Source of the DNA: Streptomyces sp. BK340
GTDB taxonomy: Bacteria; Actinomycetota; Actinomycetes; Streptomycetales; Streptomycetaceae
Reading direction: 5' to 3'
NCBI RefSeq assembly: GCF_007827595.1
Contig: NZ_VISR01000004.1
Location: 124,001-188,000 of the forward strand
Length of the DNA: 64,000 nucleotides
Shown: positions 17,720 to 25,495 of the stretch, piece by piece
Position numbering within the stretch: the stretch's first letter is position 1
Layout of the letters: the number at the start of each line of letters is the position of its first letter
Program-made: the position numbers and the translations under genes
Notes under the pieces: generated by a model
What the model saw: only the letters and a program-made list of their open reading frames with translations
Database searches by the model: none
Told to the model about the DNA's origin: nothing

Positions 17720-18956
17720 GACCGTCCGCCGGCCCGGCTTCCCCGGAGCGCAGTTCCGGGGTCGACGCCGCGACCGCGCCCACCGCCAGGACGCACATCA
17801 GGCCGCCGGTGACCAGGGCGGTCGCCCCCGAGCTCCAGCCGGCGACCAGGCCGCCCCGGACGTTGCCGAGGCTGGGGCCCGCCTGGCCGACGATCGCCTC
17901 GGCCGCCGTGACCCGGCCGAGCAGCGCGTCCGGGGTGAGGGTCTGCACGATCGTGGACCGGGAGACGACCGACGTGGCGTCCGCCGCCCCGGCCACGACG
18001 AGCAGGGCGACGCCGATCCAGGGGTTGTCCGACAGACCGAAGGCCACCAGGGCCGCACCCCAGGTGCCGGACGCGCACAGCATCACCGCGCCCGGGCGGC
18101 CGTGCCGGGTCAGCGAGCCGGACAGCGCCGTGGCCGTGACACCGCCCACCGCGAGGGCCGACAGGAGCAGGCCGAGGGTGCGCGGACTGTTCCCGAACCG
18201 CTCGGCGTTGACCAGCGGGAACAGGCTGACCGGGAAGGACAGCACGGTGGCCGCGAGGTCGGTGATCAGCGCGCCCCGCACCACCCGGTGCCCGGCCAGG
18301 AACCGCAGCCCGTCCAGCACCCCGTGCAGCCCCGCCCGCGACGGCTCGCCCTCCGGCGGCAGCGCGGGCAGCCCGAAGGCGCCGTAGAAGGCGACACCGA
18401 AGCTGAGCGCGTCCAGCAGATAGCAGGCGCCGATGCCCAGCCAGCCCAGCAGCACACCGGCCAGGGCCGGGCCGAGCAGGAACATCGTCTGGCCGGTGAT
18501 CTGGTTCAGGGCGAGACCGGCGGCCACCTGGTCCTTGGGCAGCAGCCGCGGCACGAAGACCCCGGCCGCCGGGGCGCCGAGCGCACCGAAGCCCGATTGG
18601 ACGGCGACCAGTGCGAGCACCGCCGCCACCGGGACATGTCCGGTGAAGCCCTGCACCGCCAGCAGCAGCGAGCAGACGGACTGGCCCACGGTGGCCGTCA
18701 GGTAGATCCGCCGCCGGTCGGCGCGGTCCACCCGGGCCCCCGCGAACAGCCCGAACACCACCAGCGGCAACGCCTGCGCCAGCCCGACCGCACCGGTCCA
18801 CGCCGTGCTGCGGGTCATGTCCCACACCTGGTACATGACCGTCACCAGAGTCATGGACCCACCGAGCAGCGACACGGTCCGCCCGGCCAGCAGCCGCCGG
18901 AAGACGGGCGAGGTGCGCAGCGGCCGCACGTCGATGAGCGAGCGGGCGAGGCTCAT
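17697..18956 (-). CDS. MFS transporter (drug/siderophore efflux type)
   Basis: The product has 419 residues with about twelve hydrophobic segments. The N-terminal half has SPVFRRLLAGRTVSLLGGSMTLVTVMYQV and the loop ARVDRADRRRIYL, a form of the MFS loop 2-3 signature. Overall it resembles the EntS/DHA3-like exporters common in actinobacteria. The substrate cannot be told. The last 23 bases overlap the hydrolase gene on the other strand. Nothing in the neighbourhood points to a specific biosynthetic role. Confidence 0.8.
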   Translation of the reverse strand: MSLARSLIDVRPLRTSPVFRRLLAGRTVSLLGGSMTLVTVMYQVWDMTRSTAWTGAVGLAQALPLVVFGLFAGARVDRADRRRIYLTATVGQSVCSLLLAVQGFTGHVPVAAVLALVAVQSGFGALGAPAAGVFVPRLLPKDQVAAGLALNQITGQTMFLLGPALAGVLLGWLGIGACYLLDALSFGVAFYGAFGLPALPPEGEPSRAGLHGVLDGLRFLAGHRVVRGALITDLAATVLSFPVSLFPLVNAERFGNSPRTLGLLLSALAVGGVTATALSGSLTRHGRPGAVMLCASGTWGAALVAFGLSDNPWIGVALLVVAGAADATSVVSRSTIVQTLTPDALLGRVTAAEAIVGQAGPSLGNVRGGLVAGWSSGATALVTGGLMCVLAVGAVAASTPELRSGEAGPADGPTAVDVP

Positions 18957-19111
18957 GAGAGGGAACGCGGGCAGGCGAGGGCACGGAGCGCGGGCTGCGG
19001 AATCACCGGGGGAGGGTATGCGGGCGCCCTCCGGCCCGGCCAGCGAATTATCCGGCCCGGCCCGTCAGGACACCGTTGCCCGGATCCGGTCCCCCCGCTG
19101 CGCCGAACAGG

Positions 19112-19912
19112 CTAAGCAGCCTCTCCCAGCAGCCGTACGAGGTGGTCCCGGCCCGCGCTCAGCAGGCCCGGAAGCGGGGCCGCCGACTCGTACCACCGCT
19201 TCTCGTACTCCCAGCACAGCCAGCCGTCCCAGCCGTGGCGGGAGAGGACGTCCACGCACTCGGTGAGCGGGAGGACGCCCGCGCCGAGCGGCAGCGGGGC
19301 GGTGTCCTCGGCCGAGGCGATGTCCTTGACCTGGACGTATCCGAGGTGCGGGGCGAGGGCCGCATAGCTTTCCGAGGGCTGCTCGCCGCCCAGCCAGGTG
19401 TGCATCACGTCCCACAGCGCGCCCACCTGCCGGTGGCCGACCGGGCCGAGGACACGGATCGCGTCGGCGCCGGTGCGGTGCGAGTCGTGGGTCTCCAGCA
19501 GGATCCGCACACCGAGCGCGGAGGCGTCCTCGGCGGCGGCGCCCAGCCGCCGGGCCGCGACGGCGTCGGACTCCTCGCGGGGCCGGTCCGGGTCGGCGCC
19601 GGGGAAGACCCGGACGAACGGGGCGCCCAGGTCGTGCGCCAGCTGGAGGAGTTGACGGATCTCGTCGAGGACGGGGGTGTCGTCGCCGGGCGCGGCGACG
19701 CGCGTGTACCCGGCGAGGCTCAGCACCTCGACCCCGGCCCCCTTGAACAGCGCGGCCGTCTCGGCCCGCTCGGCGGCGGTGAGGCCCGGGTGCACCGGCT
19801 CCTCCGGATGGGCGCGCAGTTCGATGCCGTGGTATCCGTGCGCGGTCGCGAGCGCCAGGACCTCAGGGACGGGCAGGCCGGGGACACCGAGAGTGGAGAA
19901 CGCCAGCTTCAT
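19112..19912 (-). CDS. Sugar phosphate isomerase/epimerase family TIM-barrel protein
   Basis: The product has 266 residues and the AP-endonuclease-2-like TIM barrel typical of xylose-isomerase-like epimerases. Marks are KLAFSTLGVPG at strand 1, YHGIELRAH at strand 2, RILLETHDSH in the middle with the metal-binding Glu, and LWDVMHTW and YVQVKDI toward the end. Members act on keto-sugars, inosose or hydroxypyruvate; the exact substrate is not visible here. The ATG follows TAGGGT by 6 bases with no Shine-Dalgarno, so the transcript is probably leaderless. The MarR-GNAT gene lies 16 bases upstream on the same strand. Confidence 0.75.
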   Translation of the reverse strand: MKLAFSTLGVPGLPVPEVLALATAHGYHGIELRAHPEEPVHPGLTAAERAETAALFKGAGVEVLSLAGYTRVAAPGDDTPVLDEIRQLLQLAHDLGAPFVRVFPGADPDRPREESDAVAARRLGAAAEDASALGVRILLETHDSHRTGADAIRVLGPVGHRQVGALWDVMHTWLGGEQPSESYAALAPHLGYVQVKDIASAEDTAPLPLGAGVLPLTECVDVLSRHGWDGWLCWEYEKRWYESAAPLPGLLSAGRDHLVRLLGEAA

Positions 19913-19918
19913 GCTCGG

Positions 19919-19924
19919 ACCCTA
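19919..19924 (-). promoter_or_regulatory. Leaderless -10 element (TAGGGT) for the isomerase gene
   Basis: TAGGGT on the minus strand lies 6 bases before the ATG at 19912, within the short gap after the MarR-GNAT gene. Confidence 0.45.
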
Positions 19925-19928
19925 CTCG

Positions 19929-20858
19929 TCACACGCCCGATCCGTGCAGATCCAACCGCCAGTCCTGCCCCAGCAGATCCTTGCCGAAGGAGCGGTGCGG
20001 CCGCTCGGCGACGAGCACGAAGCCGTGCCGCTGGTAGAGGTGCCGGGCGCTGCTGAGCACGTCGTTGGTCCACAGCACCAGGTCGCGGTAGCCGACCCCG
20101 CGCGCGAAGTCGACCACGGCCCGCACCAGCCGGTCGCCGATCCCGTGCCCGCGCGCGTCGGGCTCCACCAGGAGCAGCCGCAGCCGAGCGGTGGCGGGCA
20201 CGTCGTCCCGCACGCAGATCACGCACCCCACCGGCCGCCCCTCCAGCTCCGCGATCCACACCCGCTCCAGATGCGGGTCGTGGTCCTGGGCGAAGTCGGC
20301 GACGATCTTCGCCACCAGTCCCTCGTAGTCGGCGTTCCAGCCGTACTCGGCCGCGTACAGGGCGGCGTTTCGCTGCACGATCCAGCCGAGGTCACCGGGC
20401 TCCGGCTCCCGCAGGACGACCTCACCCGGCGTCGCCTTCCCGCCCCCGAGGATGTCCCGGACGGTCCGCATCGCCTCCGCCAGCCGCGGCCGGTCCTCCG
20501 GGGCCACGGTGTCCAGCAGCGCCCGCACCGACTCCTGCGCCCGCTCGTCCAGCAGTGCGGCGGCCTCGCGCCCGGGCGCGGTGAGCGTGACGCTCCTGCG
20601 GCGCGGATCCGCCGCGGAGGTCCCGCGCTCGATCAGCCCCGCCTCCTCGAACTTGTTCAGGATGCGGCTCAGATAGCCGGCGTCCAGCGCGAGCCGGGCG
20701 CGCAGGTCGGCCGCGTCCAGATGCCGCTCGTGCGCGAGTTCGTACAGGACCCGGGACTCGGTGAGGGTGTACGGCGCGTACAGATGACGGCCGTAGTCGA
20801 GGGCGCCGATGACGCCCGTGTAGAAGCGGTTGAAGGCGCGGACGTCCTGGACGGTCAT
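19929..20858 (-). CDS. MarR-type regulator fused to a GNAT acetyltransferase
   Basis: The product has 309 residues. Residues of about 1-145 are a MarR winged helix (TLTESRVLYELAHER, LALDAGYLSRILNKFE, DPRRRSVTLTAPG wing). Residues of about 155-305 are a GNAT domain with the acetyl-CoA-binding loop DARGHGIGDRLV and NDVLSSARHLYQRHGF. This two-domain build is a known family; it may acetylate a small molecule or protein and regulate its own gene. A perfect TGACTCAGTCA palindrome sits 19 bases before the start and is a good autoregulatory operator. Both domains look intact. Confidence 0.85.
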   Translation of the reverse strand: MTVQDVRAFNRFYTGVIGALDYGRHLYAPYTLTESRVLYELAHERHLDAADLRARLALDAGYLSRILNKFEEAGLIERGTSAADPRRRSVTLTAPGREAAALLDERAQESVRALLDTVAPEDRPRLAEAMRTVRDILGGGKATPGEVVLREPEPGDLGWIVQRNAALYAAEYGWNADYEGLVAKIVADFAQDHDPHLERVWIAELEGRPVGCVICVRDDVPATARLRLLLVEPDARGHGIGDRLVRAVVDFARGVGYRDLVLWTNDVLSSARHLYQRHGFVLVAERPHRSFGKDLLGQDWRLDLHGSGV

Positions 20859-20875
20859 GATCGCCCCCGGATACT

Positions 20876-20887
20876 TGACTCAGTCAG
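20876..20887. promoter_or_regulatory. MarR-type operator palindrome
   Basis: TGACTCAGTCA (20877-20887) is an 11-base perfect palindrome just upstream of the MarR-GNAT start, in an otherwise non-repetitive promoter region. Confidence 0.6.
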
Positions 20888-20972
20888 AGATACCGTCCTC
20901 CGAGGCTAAGCCCACAACACGGCGCCGTCCACCAGCCCCGGCCCGATCCAGCCCCGCGGCAAAGGCACCGCC

Positions 20973-21026
20973 GACCACCTCGGGACCGCCGACCATCTCG
21001 GGACCGCCGAGCACCTCGGGACCGAA
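20973..21026. repeat. Three tandem 18-bp repeats
   Basis: The units GACCACCTCGGGACCGCC, GACCATCTCGGGACCGCC and GAGCACCTCGGGACCGAA follow each other without gaps, between the MarR-GNAT promoter and the frameshifted gene. No gene is supported here. Confidence 0.85.
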
Positions 21027-21074
21027 GAAGAGGCGCTCCTGCCGCGGAAGCTCATCGGCGCGCGCACGCCGGAC

Positions 21075-21493
21075 TCACAACGGTGTCTCCCGTACCGCGA
21101 CGGCGTCGACCCCCGCGGCTCGCAGCTGCCGCGCGAGCAACTCGGTCTCCGCAAGCGTGCCGCCGTACTCCCCGGCCACCACCTGCTCGACGAGGGCCCG
21201 GATCTCCGTCAGCCCGACGCCGAGCCGCTCCCGGGCACGCGCATGACGGCCGGCCTCCGCGCCGAGGGCTCCAGGCGCAGAACGGCCCGCCCGTGCTCCG
21301 TGAGCATCCGCTCCCGCATCCCGGCCGGAAGTTCCCTCCCGCACGCGGCCATCCCGCTCCCGCAGGCCGGGCACGCCGTCCCGGTGTCCCACCGCGGCGT
21401 GTCGTCGTCCAGCAGTACCTGCACGCCGTGCCACTGTGCGGTGGCACGGCAGGACGTGCAGGGCACCGAGCCCTCGAGTGATTCGACGATCAC
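21075..21493 (-). pseudogene. Small zinc-ribbon-like protein gene broken by a frameshift
   Basis: The gene starts at GTG 21493 with GGAGGG just upstream, 15 bases after the LacI-family stop. The first frame encodes MIVESLEGSVPCTSCRATAQ and a second CPACG pair, a two-CxxC zinc-binding layout, but stops after PAVMRVPGSG. The next frame continues naturally as RERLGVGLTEIRALVEQ to TGA at 21075. The two parts fit as one protein of about 139 residues if one base is missing near 21231-21236; GTGCTCCGGGAG reduced to GTGCCCGGGAG would explain it. It is either a real one-base deletion or a sequencing error. I know similar small Streptomyces proteins but no function. Confidence 0.7.
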
Positions 21494-21508
21494 CGGCGCC
21501 CTCCGCGC

Positions 21509-22555
21509 TCAGCCCCGCGGCACGCCGGTGGAACCCCGCACCATCAACTCCCCGCGCACCGAGGCGATCCCGCCCGGCGGCGGCTCCTCGCGGCCCATCG
21601 CGATCCGTCCCGCACGGGCTCCCGCCTCGGACAGCGGCAACCGCACCGTCGTGAGAGAGGGCACCGCGTCGATGGCGAACGGGAGGTCGTCGAAGCCGGC
21701 CACGGACACGTCCTCGGGGATCCGCAGCCCCGATTCGCGCAGTGCGGCACACGCGCCCAGTGCGACGGAGTCGTTCGCGGCCACGATCGCCGTCAGGGAG
21801 GGGTCCCGGCGCAGCAGCTCCAGTGTGGCCTCGTGTCCGGACCGGCGGTCGTAGCGGCCGTGGACCGTCCAGCGAGGGTCGTTCTCCATGCCCGCCGCCG
21901 CCAGCGCGGCCCGGTGGCCCTCCAGGCGGTGCCGGGTGGTGGTCCGCTCCTCGGGGCCCGCGATGTAGCCGAGCCGGCGGTGGCCGAGGCCGATGAGGTG
22001 GTCGGTGAGTGCGCGGGCGCCCCCGCGGTTGTCGAAGGTCAGCGCGATGGCCCCGGTGTCCGGCGCCGGCGGCCGCCCGCACAGCACCACCCGGGTCCCG
22101 GCCTCAGCCAGCTTCCGCAGCTTCGCCGCCACCGCCTCCGCGTGCGGCGCGTTCTCCACGGCCCCGCCGGTCAGCACCACGGCCGCGGCCCGCTGTCGCT
22201 GCAGCAGGGTCAGGTAGGTCAGTTCACGCTCCGGCGAACCTCCGGTGTTGCAGACGACCGCGAGCCGTTCGCCGCCCGCCCGGCCGCCCGGGCCCCCGAT
22301 CTCCCCCTGGATCGCACTCGCCATGATCCCGAAGAAGGGGTCCGCGATGTCGTTCACGAGGATGCCGACGAGGTCGGAGGTGGCCGCGGCGAGTGCGCTG
22401 GCGGGGCCGTTGAGGACGTAGTCCAGCTCGTCCACGGCCCGCAGCACCCGCTCCCGCGTGGAGGCGGCCACCGGGTAGTTCCCGTTCAGCACGCGCGACA
22501 CCGTCGCGGGGGAGACCTGCGCGCGGGCCGCCACATCCGCCAAGGTCACCGTCAT
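21509..22555 (-). CDS. LacI-family transcriptional regulator
   Basis: The start ATG 22555 has GGAGGA six bases upstream and gives a clean N-terminus; the product has 348 residues. The helix-turn-helix and hinge are canonical: TLADVAARAQVSPATVSRVLNG and LNGPASALA. A periplasmic-binding-protein-like sensor domain follows (DLVGILVNDIADPFFG, AIVAANDSVALGACAALRE, SVAGFDDLPFA). It is divergent from the Gfo/Idh operon, and a GAAAGCGCTTGC operator lies between them, so it most likely represses that operon and itself. The ligand is probably a sugar or polyol. Confidence 0.88.
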   Translation of the reverse strand: MTVTLADVAARAQVSPATVSRVLNGNYPVAASTRERVLRAVDELDYVLNGPASALAAATSDLVGILVNDIADPFFGIMASAIQGEIGGPGGRAGGERLAVVCNTGGSPERELTYLTLLQRQRAAAVVLTGGAVENAPHAEAVAAKLRKLAEAGTRVVLCGRPPAPDTGAIALTFDNRGGARALTDHLIGLGHRRLGYIAGPEERTTTRHRLEGHRAALAAAGMENDPRWTVHGRYDRRSGHEATLELLRRDPSLTAIVAANDSVALGACAALRESGLRIPEDVSVAGFDDLPFAIDAVPSLTTVRLPLSEAGARAGRIAMGREEPPPGGIASVRGELMVRGSTGVPRG

Positions 22556-22751
22556 CTGTCGTCCTCCGGTCGCGCATCTGATCGCGCATTGGTGCTCATA
22601 CGTCCACGTAGACAGGCCGCGCCCGGCCACGGTTCCGTGCGGTGTCGAGCAGACCCTAAGGCCAACCAGCCGAGTTGTTCGCCCCCTCGAACAACTCGAA
22701 GAGGACACGGTCTTGTACGGACCACGGTCCAGAGGCTAGCTTCTCCGGATA

Positions 22752-22763
22752 GAAAGCGCTTGC
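22752..22763. promoter_or_regulatory. LacI-family operator
   Basis: GAAAGCGCTTGC, with the AAGCGCTT core typical of LacI/GalR-family sites, lies between the divergent LacI-family gene and the oxidoreductase operon. Confidence 0.7.
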
Positions 22764-22834
22764 TGCCGTGTGTTGGACGCTGACGACGCTGCTGATGCCG
22801 ACCCGGGCGCCCGTCGCCCACGAAGGGGACTGAC

Positions 22835-23986
22835 GTGACACGCAAGACGGTGCGTATCGCCATGAACGGCGTGACCGGGCGCATGGGCTACCGCCAGCAC
22901 CTCGTCCGGTCGATCCTCGCCCTGCGCGAACAGGGCGGCCTCGACCTCGGCGAGGGCACCGTGCTGTGGCCCGAGCCGGTCCTGCTCGGCCGCCGCGAGC
23001 ACGCCCTGCGGGAGATCGCCGACCGGCACGGCCTCGAGCACGTCTCCACCGACGTGGACGCGGTCCTCGCCGACCCGGCCGTCGACATCTACTTCGACTC
23101 CCAGGTCACCCCGGCACGGGAGGAGTCGGTCAGGAAGGCGATCGCGGCCGGCAAGCACATCTACACCGAGAAGCCCACCGCCACGGGACTGGAGGGCGCC
23201 CTGGAGCTGGCCCGGCTGGCCGACGCGAAGGGCGTCAGGCACGGCGTGGTCCAGGACAAGATCTTCCTCCCCGGCCTCCGCAAGCTGAAGCGCCTGATCG
23301 ACGGCGGCTTCTTCGGGCGGATCCTGTCCGTCCGGGGCGAGTTCGGCTACTGGGTCTTCGAGGGTGACTGGCAGCCGGCCCAGCGCCCCTCGTGGAACTA
23401 CCGCGCCGAGGACGGCGGCGGCATCGTCGTCGACATGTTCCCGCACTGGGAGTACGTGCTCCACGAGCTGTTCGGGCGGGTGACCTCCGTCCAGGCCCTG
23501 GCCACCACCCACATCCCGCAGCGCTGGGACGAACACGGCAAGCCCTACGACGCGACCGCCGACGACGCCGCCTACGGCGTCTTCGAGCTGGAGGGCGGCG
23601 CGATCGCCCAGATCAACTCCTCCTGGGCGGTCCGCGTCAACCGCGACGAGCTGGTGGAGTTCCAGGTGGACGGCACCGAGGGCTCGGCCGTCGCCGGCCT
23701 GCGCAACTGCCGCGCCCAGCACCGCAGCGCGACCCCCAAGCCGGTCTGGAACCCGGACGTCCCCGCCACCGAGGTCTTCCGCGACCAGTGGCAGGAGGTG
23801 CCGGACAACGCCGAGTTCGACAACGGATTCAAGGCCCAGTGGGAGCTGTTCCTCAAGCACGTCTACGCCGACGCCCCGTACCACTGGGACCTCTTGGCCG
23901 GCGCCCGTGGCGTCCAGCTCGCCGAGCTGGGCCTGAAGTCCTCGGCCGAGGGCCGCCGCATCGACGTACCGGAGATCTCCCTTTGA
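22835..23986 (+). CDS. Gfo/Idh/MocA-family oxidoreductase
   Basis: The product has 383 residues from GTG 22835 (AAGGGGA upstream). The N-terminus is a Rossmann-like domain, with a GVTGRMGYR turn instead of the usual GxGxxG, and the EKP motif (IYTEKPTATG, near residue 110) with the catalytic lysine used by sugar dehydrogenases. The C-terminal beta-sheet domain includes GGGIVVDMFPHWEYVLHELFG. It probably oxidises a sugar or inositol derivative with NAD(P). It is the first gene of an operon continued by 25496 and 26644, but an IS element now separates it from them. Its last codons and stop lie at the IS edge, so the IS may supply the stop codon. Confidence 0.82.
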   Translation: MTRKTVRIAMNGVTGRMGYRQHLVRSILALREQGGLDLGEGTVLWPEPVLLGRREHALREIADRHGLEHVSTDVDAVLADPAVDIYFDSQVTPAREESVRKAIAAGKHIYTEKPTATGLEGALELARLADAKGVRHGVVQDKIFLPGLRKLKRLIDGGFFGRILSVRGEFGYWVFEGDWQPAQRPSWNYRAEDGGGIVVDMFPHWEYVLHELFGRVTSVQALATTHIPQRWDEHGKPYDATADDAAYGVFELEGGAIAQINSSWAVRVNRDELVEFQVDGTEGSAVAGLRNCRAQHRSATPKPVWNPDVPATEVFRDQWQEVPDNAEFDNGFKAQWELFLKHVYADAPYHWDLLAGARGVQLAELGLKSSAEGRRIDVPEISL

Positions 23987-24060
23987 CCGCTCCGCTCCCA
24001 GAAGGGAGGGGATTCCTGGCTCAGGCTGCCTCCGGGAGCAGCGCTCCCGGAGGTCTTATG
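23984..24060 (-). ncRNA. Candidate omegaRNA/right-end structure of the TnpB element
   Basis: On the minus strand the 3' end of tnpB forms an 11-bp stem (CCTCCGGGAGC and GCTCCCGGAGG, 24029-24053, 3-base loop). It is followed after the stop by GGAATCCCC, a second short stem and a terminal GGTCAA. This is where guide RNAs of IS605 TnpB proteins lie. A transcript is inferred, not seen. Confidence 0.45.
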
Positions 24061-25223
24061 CCCTCGACACCAGCCGGGTTCAGACCTGCCCGGATGAGCA
24101 TCACGCGGGCGGAGTTCTTGTCTCTGGGGGAGACGGCTCCGCACGCGGTGCAGGTGTAGGTACGTTCCGAAAGAGGAAGTGCGTGCTTGGTTCTCGCTCC
24201 GCACGATGCGCAGTCCATGGTGGTGTGCGCGGGGTGCACGAGTCGGATGTGCCGTCCGTGCTTGCGCCCCATCTCGATCAGGGCGCGCTTGGTGGCGCCG
24301 ATAGCGGCGTCGGCGGCCTTGCGGGCCAGGGAAGACTTGGCGAGGAACTTCGGGCGGAAGTCCTCGACGGCGATGGCGTCGTGGTCGGTCACGGCCCTCT
24401 TCGCCCACTTGCGGCCCGTGTCCTGCCGCTGCCGGGCGATCTTCGCGTAGGTCTTCGCTCGCCACTTCTTCGCCTCGCGGTAGCCCTTCGAGGCGGCCTG
24501 GCCCTTCTTGGGTTTGCGGCGGGCCATCATCCGGTCGTACCGGGCCAGTTTCTTGTGGGCCTTCTTCCCGTGCTCGGGGTGCGGGAGGTCGTGGGCGTCG
24601 GAGGTGGTGGTCGCGGTCTGCTTCACGCCCCAGTCCACGCCGAGCACCCGGCCGGTCTTGGGCAGCGGCTGCACCACGGTGGGGACCACGAACGAGCAGT
24701 ACCAGTGCCCGACGCCGTCCTGGTACACGCGCACCGAGGAGGGCGCGGCGGGCAGGTCCCGCGACCACACCACAGTCAACACGACCCCGCCCGACAGATG
24801 CAGACGCCCGCCCTTCAGCCGGAAACCGCGCTTCGTGTAGTTCAGTGTCGGCAAGGCTTCGTGCTTCTTCTTGCACTGCGGCATCCCTGCCCGGCGGTGC
24901 ATCGGCAGCCGTTCCTTGATGTCCCTCTGTGCCTTCGCGCGGGACTTGCCGAAGTCCCGGATGAGCTGTTGCTGCGGTACCGAAGAACCCTCAGCCAACC
25001 ATGGTGTCGTCGAGCGGGCCTCGGTGAGCATCTTGTCCAGTCGGGCCGGGCCGCAAGTCTCGCCCTCTGCGTAGGCCTTCATCGACCGGGCCACGCACTC
25101 GTTCCAGAGCCACCGGCACCGGTCCCACTCCGCGCGAAGGGCCGCGCGAGCTGTCGACGACGCACGAAGCCGGTAGGTGTACCGGACGTGCCCAGCCTCC
25201 CCTACCGTCAGTGGTGTCATCAT
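24021..25223 (-). CDS. tnpB: TnpB RNA-guided nuclease (OrfB)
   Basis: The product has 400 residues, the normal TnpB length. The RuvC-like catalytic residues are all present: D197 in GVDWGVKQ, E287 in AVEDFRPKF and D368 in PRDKNSARV. The four-cysteine zinc finger is intact (C338/C341 and C358/C361). TnpB of ISDra2 is a programmable nuclease guided by an RNA that covers the tnpB 3' end and the element's right end; I infer the same here. The last codons lie in a strong hairpin (24029-24053) that could be part of such a guide RNA. The ATG start codon overlaps a 19-base perfect palindrome, so translation or transcription start is likely controlled by the divergent RHH protein. Confidence 0.9.
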   Translation of the reverse strand: MMTPLTVGEAGHVRYTYRLRASSTARAALRAEWDRCRWLWNECVARSMKAYAEGETCGPARLDKMLTEARSTTPWLAEGSSVPQQQLIRDFGKSRAKAQRDIKERLPMHRRAGMPQCKKKHEALPTLNYTKRGFRLKGGRLHLSGGVVLTVVWSRDLPAAPSSVRVYQDGVGHWYCSFVVPTVVQPLPKTGRVLGVDWGVKQTATTTSDAHDLPHPEHGKKAHKKLARYDRMMARRKPKKGQAASKGYREAKKWRAKTYAKIARQRQDTGRKWAKRAVTDHDAIAVEDFRPKFLAKSSLARKAADAAIGATKRALIEMGRKHGRHIRLVHPAHTTMDCASCGARTKHALPLSERTYTCTACGAVSPRDKNSARVMLIRAGLNPAGVEGIRPPGALLPEAA

Positions 25224-25230
25224 GACACCA
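25212..25230. promoter_or_regulatory. Perfect 19-bp palindrome over the tnpB start
   Basis: TGGTGTCATCATGACACCA is fully symmetric about its central base. It contains the tnpB start codon region and also lies where the -35 region of the divergent RHH gene should be. It is a strong candidate operator for the RHH protein. Confidence 0.7.
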
Positions 25231-25252
25231 CGCTAGCACTACAGTTGAGGTC

Positions 25253-25411
25253 ATGGACCATGAAGTACGCATCACGCTCAGACTGCCTGCCGACATTCAC
25301 GAATGGCTCGTCGCTCAGGCCAAGTCCGCCCGTCGCTCACTCAACTCCGAGATCGTGTACCGCTTGGAGGGGGAGCGCGCCTCTGGTGAGGCGGACAGTG
25401 AATCGCCCTGA
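25253..25411 (+). CDS. Arc-like ribbon-helix-helix DNA-binding protein
   Basis: This is a short gene of 52 residues (ATG 25253, TGA 25409-25411). The sequence EVRITLRLPADIHEWL gives the DNA-contacting beta strand, followed by AKSARRSLNSEIVYRLE, the two helices of the Arc/MetJ fold; it fits the Arc-like DNA-binding family. TACAGT lies 7 bases before the ATG, suggesting a leaderless transcript. It is divergent from tnpB, with a 29-base gap that includes most of a perfect palindrome. I infer an autorepressor that also limits tnpB expression. A non-regulatory role within the element cannot be excluded. Confidence 0.72.
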   Translation: MDHEVRITLRLPADIHEWLVAQAKSARRSLNSEIVYRLEGERASGEADSESP

Positions 25412-25457
25412 CGGCAACCCGCCTTTCCCTGCTTTGCCCCACACGGGTCCGACTCCC

Positions 25458-25477
25458 ACCCGGCCTGAAGGCCGGAC
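25458..25477. repeat. Left-end hairpin of the TnpB element
   Basis: CCCGGCCTGAAGGCCGG forms a compact stem with a 3-5-base loop shortly before the DUF993 gene. Imperfect-palindrome hairpins near the ends are the recognition structures of IS200/IS605 elements. Confidence 0.5.
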
Positions 25478-25495
25478 CATCCTGGGGGGTTCCCT

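Larger units (their letters stand above)
23984..25493. mobile_element. IS200/IS605-type TnpB-only insertion element with an RHH gene
   Basis: The element sits exactly between two cistrons of one operon. It holds tnpB on the minus strand and a divergent 52-residue ribbon-helix-helix gene, but no Y1 tyrosine transposase (tnpA). The tnpB-distal end (about 23984-24020), read on the minus strand, has GGAATCCCC, a CCCTCC/GGGAG stem and a terminal GGTCAA, as seen at right ends of such elements. The other end (about 25455-25493) has a CGGCCTGAAGGCCGG hairpin. The exact borders are inferred from these marks and from the neighbouring genes, and are not proven. Without tnpA it cannot move by itself. Confidence 0.75.
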
